Of a stretch of 64,000 nucleotides of DNA, positions 53,506 to 64,000 are shown piece after piece. The translations under genes and the position numbers were made by a program. The notes below the pieces were generated by a model. It searched no databases and was not told where the DNA came from. It saw nothing but the letters and a program-made list of their open reading frames with translations. This DNA is from Pollenia angustigena. Its lineage: Eukaryota; Arthropoda; Insecta; Diptera; Polleniidae. Where the stretch lies: the NCBI GenBank assembly GCA_930367215.1, contig OV884059.1, positions 249,053,803 through 249,117,802 on the forward strand, in the 5' to 3' direction. Position 1 is the first letter of the stretch. Each line of letters begins with the position of its first letter.

Positions 53506-55452
53506 TTAAATAAGTTGAAAGGATTTTTATTAAATTGTATTTTAAAATTGTCCAAATGTATTCGAAATGGTGTGATTTTTATATCAATAACACTACGTGA
53601 CAATTTTTTGACCAAATGAATTTGACACGTAATCTGTATGTAAAAAAAGTAGAACAGTTTTTGAGATATTCCAAAATAACCGTTATTTGTGTTTTTAAAA
53701 AAGATGCTGTAACTGAAATGCAAATATCCAAATAATAAAATTTTAGCCTATTTCAATACGAACATTTTGTGCCAAATAGGATCCAGATCGGTGCAAAAAT
53801 GACAAAGTTACAGAAGATTAATTGAATTAACCCACAACAAATAAATATACAAAGCTAAATTTTTATTAACAAAAATTGCTTGAAATGATTGAATTTCTAT
53901 GTGTGTTAATTTACTAAATCTTTTGTAGCTTCGTTGGTGAGAGAAAAATGATATGAAGCAACAACATGAAAATGCCGAAAAGTGTAAAAGATAACAAAAA
54001 ATGTCCAGTACAGATAGTCATGTACTACACAGTGTAAAAAAATTAAATTTAAATAAGCCAAATATTTTTAACACTAAAAAAGTATTACGTATGGAGGTAT
54101 GGATGTATATTAAATTACCTTTTCCTAATTTCTTTTTCCACTTTTGTGCATAGAAATGCATTTCCCTGGTCTATTTATTCAAAAAAAAAATAATCTAAAT
54201 GAGAATTATAACGTGAAAAAGTTATTTTAGTAAACAGTTAGGATATTCATAGTGATAAGTAAAATAGTAATGGTATTCACGGTGTTGGGTTACTTATACT
54301 TCAAACATCTATGCATACATTTTAATTATATCATAACATTTTACAAAATACCAAATGCGCACCTGAGTTTGCCTGCAAAAATGTATAAAGTCATTATAAC
54401 AGGTCAAAGTTTCGTTAAATAGTTACCATAAATAGGTAAGGTTAACTCTTTGGGCTCGGTCATATAATTGTAGCATAAAAAGTATGCAGTAAAAATAGTG
54501 CGAAACAATAAAGTTTCATTAATACATCAATGAAACACATCTTTCTACCCAAACATGTTACCTACTGTCACATTTGCTATTATGTATATAGGTTATTTAC
54601 ACTTAAATTGTAGCAAAACAATCCTTTTTTTAACTTGTTTTTTTTTACTTACTTAAGAAAAGTGTTTTCTAAGAAAAAATAGCCGAACCGACGCGATTGG
54701 TACAGAAACCAAAATATTTTTACAAGCACAAAATACCAACAAATTCTTGTGGCTATTTTTTTCTTAATAATTTCTGTATTTAGGTACGTCTTTTTATCGT
54801 AGGAAAAAGGAACCCTTTTACAGGTATCAAAGAATTTTTTTTTTGTCATCATAAAGTTTTTTTCTGTCAAGATGAAGCAAAATAACATAGCATCCGCTAG
54901 ACATGTAACTTGTCGAAGTCACATCGACGACTGAATTGATGATCATAAAAATATGTGTTAGTAGTGGTACGCACAACTGGGCAAAGAAATGGAATTCCCT
55001 GTTATAGAGTCTATAGACTCACAATTGTTGTGTGTTATGTTTTGTTTCACATCGAATCATACATTGAGTTGATTTGTTTTTTAAAATCAAACTACTGCTT
55101 AACAACGAGTTGTTTGAAACGAGCTACTGTTAAAAGTTGATTCGGTTTTTCATTGTGTATCATTCGAATTGATTTTAAAAAAAGAACTCAGTATTTGACA
55201 CAACAATGAGTTGGTGTGGAGAAATGTGAAAAAGAAACGAATGCATTCGTGCAGGGCTTTACTACACACTCTACCTCTACAAAAAATTGTGTGAATGCTA
55301 GTGAAGTGTGATTGTATTGAGTTTTTCAAAATTGCACTTGCATGTGGAAACGTAGGGTTTAAGCGCTTTTTTAGAAGATCGCTAAATTAGCGCTTTTATA
55401 GACTGCCAACATTTTTGTACTTTTCCCTAGGTCTACACTAAAGATAAATATC
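53506..55452. other. Repeat-derived sequence, no gene
   Basis: 53935-54035 repeats part of the 45891-46497 element (ATGAAGCAACAACATGAAAA). The same repeat resumes at about 55250 (ACTACACACTCTACCTCTAC), so roughly 1.2 kb seems to have been inserted at a TACTACACA duplication. The inserted part ends TGCAGGGCTTT, hAT-like, but a matching left tip is unclear. The ORFs are short and without domains. Confidence 0.5.
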
Positions 55453-55455
55453 TTA

Positions 55456-56340
55456 CGCTGGGTCTCCACGTAGCAATTTATATTGCTTAGTCGCAAAATA
55501 CACTATGGACATTTCTTGCCGGACAGAAACATTTTGTTGGTAAGGGGGCGACGCTGTATGCTTGACTTACTTTACTTCTTGCCTCTCTCGCCTACAAACT
55601 TTTTCTGTCCGGCAACAAATGTCCATAGTGTAAATTGCGACTTAGTACAAGCAAAAACGTCGGCAGAATAATGACAGAACAGTGGAGCAATACTTGCTGA
55701 TTATATTGCTGGAGAGCACTTGAAATTGCTTTGCCATAAATTTGAAATTTTTACCGCGAGTAGTTGTATAAAGTTTTGGGGCTGTATTTATAACAAATGT
55801 TTTATGTTGTGTTTTGAAGTGGTTGTTAAATTTATTTTTTAAATTATTAAAATAATTAATTGTAATTGTCGTAGCTGTGTTTTGTATTACTTTTTTGTTT
55901 ATTTGCGTTTGAAAAAAAACCTTAAACTTGTATTGTTCTATTAAAAAAAATAAAAAAAATCCAAAAAAAAAACAAATTCGCCGTTTGCCTTTATTGATGT
56001 TTATGATGACGCCCGTTTTCGTCACCGACTTAAATAATGAATTATAATAAAAAGCGTTAATACTTTAACTAGAACATGTGTATGTACATAAAAATAACTT
56101 TGCAAATAAAAAAAAACTTTTTCTGTTTTTTTGTTGAAAGATTTTTTCACTTGGCGGCTTTTTCTTGATTGCTTTTTTTATATATTAACACACAAATAAT
56201 TAAGCAACCACACAGAGAAATGAAATATCAGATAAATGACAACTCATTTGACAGCTGATTGCTAAGCAATAATTGCTCAAGCAATCAGAAGAGCAATCAT
56301 TGCGCAATTGATTGTCACTCATGGCAATATGAGGTCTATA
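55456..56340. mobile_element. Element B, copy 2, right end lost, with nested TTA element
   Basis: The left end CGCTGGGTCTCCACGTAGCA comes after TTA (55453-55455). The body matches copies 1 and 3 until about 56340, where the last 80 bp are replaced by unrelated sequence. It contains the element at 55490-55641. Confidence 0.85.
55490..55641. mobile_element. TTA-flanked mini-element (152 bp)
   Basis: The ends are GTCGCAAAATACACTATGGA and, inverted, GTCGCAATTTACACTATGGA. TTA flanks both (55487-55489 and 55642-55644). Element B copies 1 and 3 show the site without the insert. It shares TTCTGTCCGGCAA-like words internally. Confidence 0.9.
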
Positions 56341-56440
56341 CTGTCCGTCTATACCAGATATAATTATTGCGACATATATTGCAGTAAATGTAAAAATTAT
56401 GTTATCTCTAATGTCGACAGGAATTTTTTGTACATACTTA

Positions 56441-56669
56441 AGCTTCGTACAGACGATGGTCAGATCTTACAATATTGTAAGCAGGCGTTGCCAACAGCAA
56501 AATTTTTCTGACAATGGTTCATTGTCAGATGCATTAATTTTGCACATCTGCAAATACAAATGAGCTTACAATGTTCACACAGTTGTAAGACATTTTAGCC
56601 AATTTTAATGCAATTTAAGCAACGCTGCTTACCAATATTGTAAGATCTGACCATCGTCTGTACGAAGCT
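56441..56669. mobile_element. TTA-flanked mini-element (229 bp)
   Basis: The ends AGCTTCGTACAGACGATGGT and its complement continue as inverted repeat over about 45 bp. TTA occurs at 56438-56440 and 56670-56672. Fits PIF/Harbinger mobilisation; non-coding. Confidence 0.93.
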
Positions 56670-56672
56670 TTA

Positions 56673-57145
56673 TTGTCGGTAATTTATGTTGCAATAATTG
56701 TTAGTCCATTTTCGTTGACAATTATTGCTAACGTAAAACGTCAAATTTGGTTGTCAATTGAAAAAAGAAGCAAAAAAGAAAAAAAAAATAGAAGTAAGTT
56801 GTGGGAGAAAGTAATTAAATTTGTGAAGTGGTAGCAAATTATGATTTTAGTAAAAGAACTAAAATAAAATTACAAAAATTATTTTTATTAATATAATTTT
56901 TTCTTATTCGATCTTTATTATTTAAATTTATATTAAATTGTTTAAGTTTAAGAACTCAAACTTTTATATAAAAATTTAAATTTTACTTTAACAAAAAAAA
57001 AAAATTTAGTAAAATCAATATTTTTATATAAAAAAGACCTTAAGCTTAATCAAATTAAACTACATTTAAATAATAAAGTCGAATAAGAAATTGATTTTTT
57101 TCAAATTATGAGTTAACATAAATACGTTTCCCCATGCCTTTAAGA
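56673..57145. other. AT-rich sequence, no gene
   Basis: A possible outer inverted repeat around the 56441-56669 element (ATTATTGCGACA before and TGCAATAATTG after) suggests an older host element. Otherwise A/T homopolymers only. Confidence 0.4.
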
Positions 57146-57148
57146 TAA

Positions 57149-57849
57149 CGCTGGGTCTTCACGTAGCAATTTTTATTGCTAAGTGCAAGCAATAACGTCG
57201 GCAGAACAATGACAGAACAATGGAGCAATGATTGCTGATTATATTGCTGAAGAACACTTGTTATTGCTTTGCCATAAATTTGCAATTTTCACCTCGAGTA
57301 GTTGTATAAAGTTTTCTGGCTGTATTTATAACAAATGTTTTATGTTGTGTTTTGAAGTGATTGTTAAATTTTCTTTTTTAAATTAATAAAATAATTAATT
57401 GTAATTATCGTAGCTGTGTTTTGTATTGCTTTTTTGTTTATTTGCGTATGAAAAAAAACTAAAACTTGTATTGTTCTATTGAGCAAATAAAAATATACAA
57501 AAAAAAAAAAAAACAAATTCGTCGTTTGCTTTTGTTGATATTGATGTTTATTTAAAAATATAATATATAAAATCTTTTTCTGTATTTTGTTGAAGTATTT
57601 TTTCACTTGCTTTTTTAATAAATAAACACACTAATAAATAACCAACAACACAGTGAAATGAAATGTCAGATAAATTACAACTGATTTGACAGCAGATTGC
57701 TAAGCAATAATTGCTCAAGCAATAAGAAGAGCAATCATTGCGCAATGGAATGCCACTCATGGCAATATGCGGTCTATACGTCGCAAATTTTATGGAGCAA
57801 TCAAATTTGACGTTTGCCGCAATAAATATTGCTACGTGGACACCCGCGG
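57149..57849. mobile_element. Element B, copy 3 (701 bp), uninterrupted
   Basis: The ends CGCTGGGTCTTCACGTAGCA and, inverted, CCGCGGGTGTCCACGTAGCA. The flanks TAA (57146-57148) and TTA (57850-57852) differ by one base. It serves as the uninterrupted reference for copies 1 and 2. Confidence 0.88.
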
Positions 57850-57852
57850 TTA

Positions 57853-58783
57853 TTAGCAAAGTGCCGATTTGCTGATTTTTTTCTAAAAAGTGGCGATTTT
57901 TTCCATTCACCAAAAAAAAAAGAAAACTTTAAATGTTTTTTTATGTTAAGATATTATAAGCAGCACAGAAAAAAGTTTGTAAACAAGACAGCTTCAATTT
58001 TTAAGTTTTCTTTCCCCAAAAAAATTTTGGGAACCGATTTTGTTCATTTTCACTATTCTACTAAAATTATAAGAAGACATAAAAAAGTTAAGGTTTATAC
58101 ATATGTAGGTAAAAATTAGAAATTCATGGGTAAAAATTAGAACCAATTGTGTTAATTTGCTAATAACTCAGCCACTTGTGGAGCGGTCTTCTGATGATGA
58201 TCTGACGAGATACAGTAAAAAAAATTTCCTTTTTTAATTATTACTTTTCAATACATTTTCTTACACTTTCGTCTTTTAATCTTGAAATGTTTAACATGCA
58301 AGTCTTAAGAAAATCTTTAAATAGATATTTCCAGAGTACAAAACAACAAAGTTAAACTTTGTTTATCTTTCGTCAAACCATCATCGAATGAATCTTTTGT
58401 GGCTCTATGTATAAATCATGTTTTCAGCAATTTTACGGCTAGCATATCACGAGTTCTCAGATAATATCTACGTGAGTCTTATACGATTCTTGACATGCTT
58501 TTTGTAAGTCTCGTTAGATAATCTTCACCCACATCTCAGACTATTCCCATAATGATTAAAGTAAGCGTCTTTTTCTGTTTTATGGAAGAATCTCACGGAG
58601 GAATCAGCTTTTGTTACAGTTTTTTCAGTGTGAGGAATCTTCTACGATGTAAAAATGCGCCCGTCGGCGATCAAAAACTCTATTCATGAGACTTGTAGTA
58701 GCTCTTCCACGGTTAAAAAATCTACCTTGGTTTGAATTAAGTATGTTTTTGTTTGATTGTTTTGCTTGATTGTTGTTTTTATA
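57853..58783. other. No recognisable gene or repeat end
   Basis: AT-rich. The short ORFs here (57829-58119 plus strand, 58625-58825 minus strand) have no domain and no conserved neighbour. Confidence 0.45.
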
Positions 58784-60214
58784 CCCTTCACCATAGGTGG
58801 AAAAGGGTATGTATAAGTTTGTCATTCCGTTTGTAATTTCTACAATATTGATCTAAGACCCTATAAAGTATATATATTCTGGGTCCTTATGAGGAGAGAA
58901 CTTGATTTAACGATGTCCGTCCGTCTGTCCGTCTTACGTTTGATATGTGTTTTCCGGAGACTCCAGACATGATAGCGGCTAGGTTGTTTTACATTTATTA
59001 TTTATTTACCATTTCGTGCTATTGAAATTCAGCAAGATCAGTCCACAAATGGCTGAGATATGAGCAAAATCCACGACTGCCTCTAATTTTTTCCAAAAAT
59101 CCCTTGTTGTTGTATTTTTATTGCTTTTTTCTGTATATCTGGAGAACGGCAAGTGCCAAAGTTTCCAAATTAGGTGCAAATATTCAAGTTATAAAAACAC
59201 ATAAAATGTGGGCGGGGTTGGAGAAGTGGGCGTGGTACTCCCCCATACAACAAATTTCAAAAATTGTATAATAACCTGAATTTTTTGACTGTAATATGAC
59301 CTATGGTTACGCCTTATATATCAAAAGATCGAAAAATAGAAAATATTGTCTAAAAAAACTCGAGAAAATCGGTTCAGATACGAAAAAGTAATGACCAAAA
59401 TATTAATTTTTTTTTGAAAAATACCCATTTTCGGGAACCATATTTCTTGCCAAGTCCAAGTTTTATAACTCAACTAACTGGAAAATTTCTTCTTAAACAC
59501 GTCGGTATACAAATCTGTCAAATCGGTTAAAAAATGGCTGAGTTATAAGCAAAATACTGAAATCCCAAAATTACTCAGGTGGAAAAGGGTATATATAAGT
59601 TTGTCATTCCGTTTGCTATTGCGGTGAACAATAACAACAAAAGTAATTTCAACTCAACTCTGTTAAATTTTGTGAACAGTAAACGTGCCATGTTTCATTT
59701 TAATGATATTCGATTAACGTTCCTTCATGGTTCAGTTGTCTTGGTTTTTTCAAAAGAAAATTTTTTTTTTAATATTTTTATTTTTTTTATGTTCTAAAAA
59801 CGATTTAAAAAAAAAGTAAATACCAGTTTTTGCTTTTTAAATTTTATTTATAATGAAGTTTTAAGTATTGTAAATATGTATGTATATGTAACAATTATTT
59901 AGTTTTTGTCTAGTTGCTCTGTATTCTTCTCGCACAATGGTGAAGGGTATATAAGATTCGGCACAGCCGAATATAGCACTCTTACTTGTTTTTTATAAAA
60001 ATCGAACAAACATTTCAAAAGAAAAATTTTTTTTTTTTAATATTTTTATTTTTTTTATGTTCTAAAAACGATTTAAAAAAAATATTTACCAGTTTTTGCT
60101 TTTTAAATTTTATTTATAATGAAGTTTTAAGTATTGTAAATATGTATGTATATGTAACAATTATTTAGTTTTTGTCTAGCTGCTCTGTATTCTGCTCGCA
60201 CAATGATGAAGGGT
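58784..60214. repeat. Dispersed fly repeat with internal 265-bp tandem duplication
   Basis: Starts CCCTTCACCATAGGTGGAAA and has a second, internal GGTGGAAAAGGGTATATATA start at about 59578. It contains CCGTCCGTCTGTCCGTCTTA and ends ATGGTGAAGGGT, then TTCGGCACAGCCGAATATAG. A unit of 265 bp is repeated in tandem (about 59748-60012 and 60013-60214). A partial copy lies at 63466-63665 and a fragment near 31503. Such repeats are common in calyptrate fly genomes (from memory). Confidence 0.7.
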
Positions 60215-60881
60215 CCCTGTAGTAAATTAAATAGTCAGTTGCAAAAAACACTAACTATAAATTAACTATTTTTCAAATGACTACAAATTGGTTTAAATAT
60301 CATGCGGATATCAACCAAACATATTGCATAGAGGCACAAGTAAAACACAAATAAAAGCAAAATAAGTAAAACAAGCATGCCATGAAGTCAAATGAAAAAA
60401 AATATTATAATTAAATATGTTAAATAATTAAAAATAATTGAAAATTTAATCAATACAAATCTGTTTATATACAAGCAATTATGAATGTAACGTTTTTATT
60501 TCAGCATGTATTATACATCATCATTTAAAGCAATTTGATGCAAAATTTGCTTAAATAATTATTTCTATATAAATATACATTCATATGTATGTACATATGT
60601 TTATATGTATGTACATATATTTTTTTGACAAAAAATTTTTTAAATTTAAATAATTTATTATAAACCGACTATACTATTAATTGACTACAAATTGGTTGAA
60701 AAATAAGTAGTTAGTAGTCAATTTAAAAGTCATGCAGAGATAACCAATTGACTACAGCCTATGACATGCCTATGTTAAAATAGTGAGTCGTCGACATGGA
60801 AAATAGTCACTTAATCAACTAGATGTGGTTATAAAAAAACCAGTTTGAAGTTACTTAAAAATGTGTTTGACTTCCTACAGG
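60215..60881. mobile_element. Inverted-repeat element inserted in the tandem repeat
   Basis: The left tip CCCTGTAGTAAATTAAATAG and the right tip ending CTTCCTACAGG are inverted at their ends, and the surrounding repeat (GAAGGGTATAT) continues beyond. Words like ATTGACTACAAATTGGTT recur inside. The exact target duplication is ambiguous (GGT or GGGT). Confidence 0.65.
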
Positions 60882-61034
60882 GGTATATATACACTCTTAC
60901 TTGTTTTTTATAAAAATCGAACAAAAATTCTTTAAAAAACTAAATGTTGAGTTTTCAGATTTTTTTGACGATATTTCAAAAGGAGAAAGACGATCTCTTT
61001 ATTTTTCTCAGGAAATTGACGATATTGTCACAAA

Positions 61035-61362
61035 TTTATCTGGCAGCCCTGCATATACTGCTTGTCAAAATTGGTGGCCACACGATCAAGTTTTGCCTTT
61101 CAATTCCTTTCAATTTGCAATACACTTTCAGTTTTTTACTAACACACTCACACTTTTTAAATTGACCACGAGATGGCTTTCAATTTCACCTTTCCATTTG
61201 TTTGGCAATTTACTTTCAATTTAACAGCTGAGTACAAGTTTGTCTCTGTTGTTGTTGACATGTTGGAAGTAAATTGCTTACAAATTGAGTGCAGCCTAAA
61301 TTTTGACAAGCAGTATATCAAGAACAACTTGAACGTGTGGCCGCAGGGTAACTTGAGGGTTA
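61035..61362. repeat. Repeat block related to 63320-63460, inverted
   Basis: 61165-61300 (ATGGCTTTCAATTTCACCTT, GTAAATTGCTTACAAATTGA) is the reverse complement of 63320-63460. It is bounded by GCATATACTGCTTGTCAAAA and its complement near 61295-61320. The ORFs here (60901-61399) are frames through this repeat. Confidence 0.7.
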
Positions 61363-61555
61363 AGGCCCAAATACATTGACCAAAATTCTCATCAAGCATT
61401 GTGGTAGTATTACTGGAAATGTGTTTGTATGTGTCACACCGACGATGCTGGATGAAAAATCAAAAAATTTAGATATGACGGCGAATATTACGTCAAGCAC
61501 ACGTACACGATGAATTCGCCGGCTGGACAAGCATTTGACAAGTGTATTTGGGCCT
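61363..61555. mobile_element. TTA-flanked mini-element (193 bp)
   Basis: The ends AGGCCCAAATACA and TGTATTTGGGCCT are inverted and flanked by TTA (61360-61362 and 61556-61558). Non-coding. Harbinger-type target. Confidence 0.9.
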
Positions 61556-61558
61556 TTA

Positions 61559-62370
61559 CAAGATCAAGTTTTGCCTATCAAGTTTTAATACACTCACACT
61601 TTTTTACCAATACACTCATACTTTTAAAAATTGATACGAACTTGCCCTCCAAGCAATTGGCGGAGTAATTTTCGATTATCAACGAAATTTGAACTACTTC
61701 GTCACATTTGGTAGTTAAACAGTAGATTTTGCGGAATTTAGCAACAACAAAATACGTTAGAATCGAATAATGAGTACTTTTTCGTCACTTTAAAAAGTTG
61801 TTCAGATAATTGTAACAGTTATTAAATTGCATCAAAAGCAACAATTAACATTGGCCATGAAATTTTGACTTCTTCGCAACGATTTGCAGTTAAAAAGTGA
61901 ATACCAAGTACAAAAGCAATTTGCCTAAGTTATGGCAGTTTTTATTTAAATTGCATTATGATCGGTGGTGCGTGAGTGTGAAAAAGTATAAAGCTGTAAA
62001 ATAAAGTTAAATTTTAAATATTTAAAATTAATTGTTATATTGTTCTGAAAGTTAAGACCCCGCTGGATCCAAAAGTTACCGCACGTTCTAGTACACAAAA
62101 TTATTAAATGAGTGCACAAAACAGCCCAAACTCACTCTTCGGGCAGATCGCAGTGATATTTTGCACTGCTTGCTTATTCAATATGACTTTTTGTTGAAAA
62201 TTAGTGGTAATATTTTTCTAGTGAAAATTAGTGAAAAAAAAATTAATAAAATAATTTTTGCAAAGCTGATAAGACTTTTATAAGGTTAGTGTTTGAACAA
62301 ATTTGCGACTTTCTGTAAATTTCTTAAAAAAAAATTTGTCCACATTAGGTTTTTGACTTTTAAACATTAA
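61559..62370. other. Unassigned AT-rich sequence
   Basis: The first 100 bp continue the 61035 repeat (CAAGATCAAGTTTTGCCTAT). The rest shows no ORF or repeat end. Confidence 0.45.
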
Positions 62371-62508
62371 TGGCCAATTTCACCAATTTATTTACATAAA
62401 AATTTATGTTAAAATATGTTTTTCAGATCAAATTAAACAAAATAATATAAAAAGCTATGTATATTTAAAAATAAATTTATATTTAAAAAGAATTGATGAA
62501 ATTGGCCA
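62371..62508. mobile_element. Palindromic mini-element, TAA duplication
   Basis: The ends TGGCCAATTTCACCAATT and AATTGATGAAATTGGCCA are flanked by TAA (62368-62370 and 62509-62511). Same family as 25411-25516. Confidence 0.8.
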
Positions 62509-62934
62509 TAACATGACTGTAGATTTTTAATTATTTGTAAAAGTTTCAGCTCAGTTGTCTTTTATTTTACTAAGACTCGTCTAACAAAAACAAAGAAGGA
62601 TAGACAGTAAAATGGCACACTCTTTATTATTAAAAACAATAAGAAAAAATTAACTTCAAAAGAGTACTTTTTAGAGCCAAAAGCGATACTACTAAATTCA
62701 ATTGATATTCAACTACCAAAGCGCTCTAATTCGTCATAAAATATAGTCACTAAGTAGATTCTTAATGGAAATATTACCATAGTGGGACACTTCTTCCCGA
62801 ACGATGTCAATATATCAATAAGAATTGAATAGTAGAAGCGATAGATTTTTGCTAAATGAGGAAACTATTTAGATTATTTTTCGATCGAAATTGTTTGCAG
62901 GGTGCCTTTAAAATTCTCCTTCCAGTGAGTGTTT

Positions 62935-63160
62935 CAATTTTCGTTCAAGAAAACAGCTGATTTTAAGGTTAGTGAGTCAATTTTTCGTTTCTCTTTATAA
63001 ATTTTTTTCTTGATGGCATCTTGAAAGTAAATTGCTCAAAAATTGAATGCAGCCTACGTCACAACTATCAATTTTTGGAAATTTTGACAAACAGTATATG
63101 TAAAAGACTATCAAGAAAAACTTGAGCGTATAACTGCAGTGTTAATTGAAAGCTGTGATG
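62935..63160. repeat. Repeat block G, uninterrupted copy
   Basis: The reverse complement of 11490-12107 without the two mini-elements found there. Words: GAAAACAGCTGATTTTAAGG, TTGATGGCATCTTGAAAGTA, CTATCAAGAAAAACTTGAGC. Confidence 0.82.
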
Positions 63161-63319
63161 TAGGCTGCACTCAATTTGTAAGCAAAATGTTGTTTATATT
63201 TTGCTAAGTTAATTGCCAATTGCTAATTGAGTAAGCTAAATTGTGTGTGTGAATAGAAAGATAATTATGTCAATAAACCGAATATTGACTCAATAAAAAA
63301 GGTATATCTGAACACGGTA

Positions 63320-63665
63320 TTAGGCTGCACTCAATTTGTAAGCAATTTACCTCCAAGATATCAACAACAACAACACAATTTATAAAGACAAACTTGTACT
63401 CAGCTGTTAAATTGAAAGTAAAATTGCCAAACAAATGGAAAGGTGAAATTGAAAGCCATCCGTCCTTCCGTCTGTCCGTCTTACGTTTGATATGTGTTTT
63501 CCGGAGACTCCAGTCATGTTAGCGGCTAGGTTTTTTACGTTAATGTCACATATAGTCTACCATTTCGTCCTATTGAAATTCAGATAGATCGGTCCACGAG
63601 TGGCTGAGATATGACGAAAAAGCCACGACTGCCTCTAATTTTTCCAAAAAATCCCTTGTGGTTGT
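63320..63665. repeat. Composite of two repeats
   Basis: 63320-63460 is the inverted relative of 61165-61300. Directly joined to it, 63466-63665 matches 58917-59115 (CCGTCTTACGTTTGATATGT, GACTGCCTCTAATTTTT). 63666-64000 holds no recognisable gene. Confidence 0.7.
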
Positions 63666-64000
63666 TGTTTTATTTTTTTTATGCGTTAAATTTTACGCAT
63701 ACAAGCCCATAAACAGAATAAAGAAACAAACACGTAGACTCAACATATTTTAATTTAACGCTTCCTCAGCAAAAGCGTACGTAGTCGAGTTGTGTAACTT
63801 GCAGGCTAAGACTCGTGAGGTTTCAGGTTTGAGTCTTATGGCGATTTCTTTTCTGAAAACAATATGCTACAGTATATACATGTAACATTTTTTAATGTTA
63901 CCTATAATCACTGGAAGTGTTACATGTTGTGCAATTTTAATAGAACACAATTAGCTGCTTTTATTTACAACTATTACACTTTCATAATTAATGTACTTCA

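Noticed and set aside
54036..55250. A complete hAT-type element
   Set aside because: TACTACACA flanks both sides and the right tip looks hAT-like, but the left tip does not pair with it; recorded only as repeat-derived sequence.
63770..63850. Second tRNA-like segment (GGTTTGAGTCT)
   Set aside because: Only a weak B-box is present; no D-arm or anticodon-arm pairing could be drawn.

Overview
This is an AT-rich insect nuclear window, most likely from a fly and probably a calyptrate. It holds one host gene buried in a dense, nested landscape of transposable elements (TEs). The host gene is a CHCHD2-type mitochondrial twin CX9C gene on the minus strand. Its first coding exon (47 nt) is at 51090-51136 and its second at 27186-27606. 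The two exons join in frame into 155 codons, so about 23.5 kb of the window (27607-51089) is a single TE-filled intron.

Layout, left to right. 1-6.0 kb: a degraded minus-strand Ty3/gypsy element with an env-like ORF (gag, protease, RT/RNase H, integrase, env start, and a primer binding site matching tRNA-Arg), with a 695-bp inverted-repeat element inserted in gag. 6.0-9.9 kb: a nearly full-length Jockey-type LINE. 10-12.1 kb: foldback repeats and a repeat block carrying two short elements, whose empty sites are preserved in a paralogous block at 62.9-63.2 kb. 12.1-23.1 kb: a foldback element with 159-bp tandem repeats, split by a decayed BEL/Pao element that itself contains a hAT-type insertion, two inverted-repeat elements and a LINE fragment. 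23.1-26.3 kb: a minisatellite split by a hAT-type element that carries nested elements.

Inside the CHCHD2 intron are an I-like LINE (31.5-40 kb) broken by an autonomous PIF/Harbinger transposon (transposase plus Myb-like partner, TTA target duplication) and by a deleted Harbinger relative. They are followed by a hAT-type element (41.1-46.9 kb) that contains a complete LINE with a 13-bp target duplication. That LINE was in turn cut by a small element flanked by CTG duplications.

51.2-64 kb, upstream of the gene: a Russian-doll stack of small elements (8-bp-duplication element, then a Harbinger-like element, then a piggyBac-like element), further TTA-flanked elements, and repeats shared with other parts of the window. 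None of the TE coding regions except possibly the LINE at 41-45.7 kb looks close to intact. No rRNA, CRISPR array or prokaryotic feature was seen, and only one tRNA-like relic. Exact left and right ends of several old elements could not be resolved by eye.
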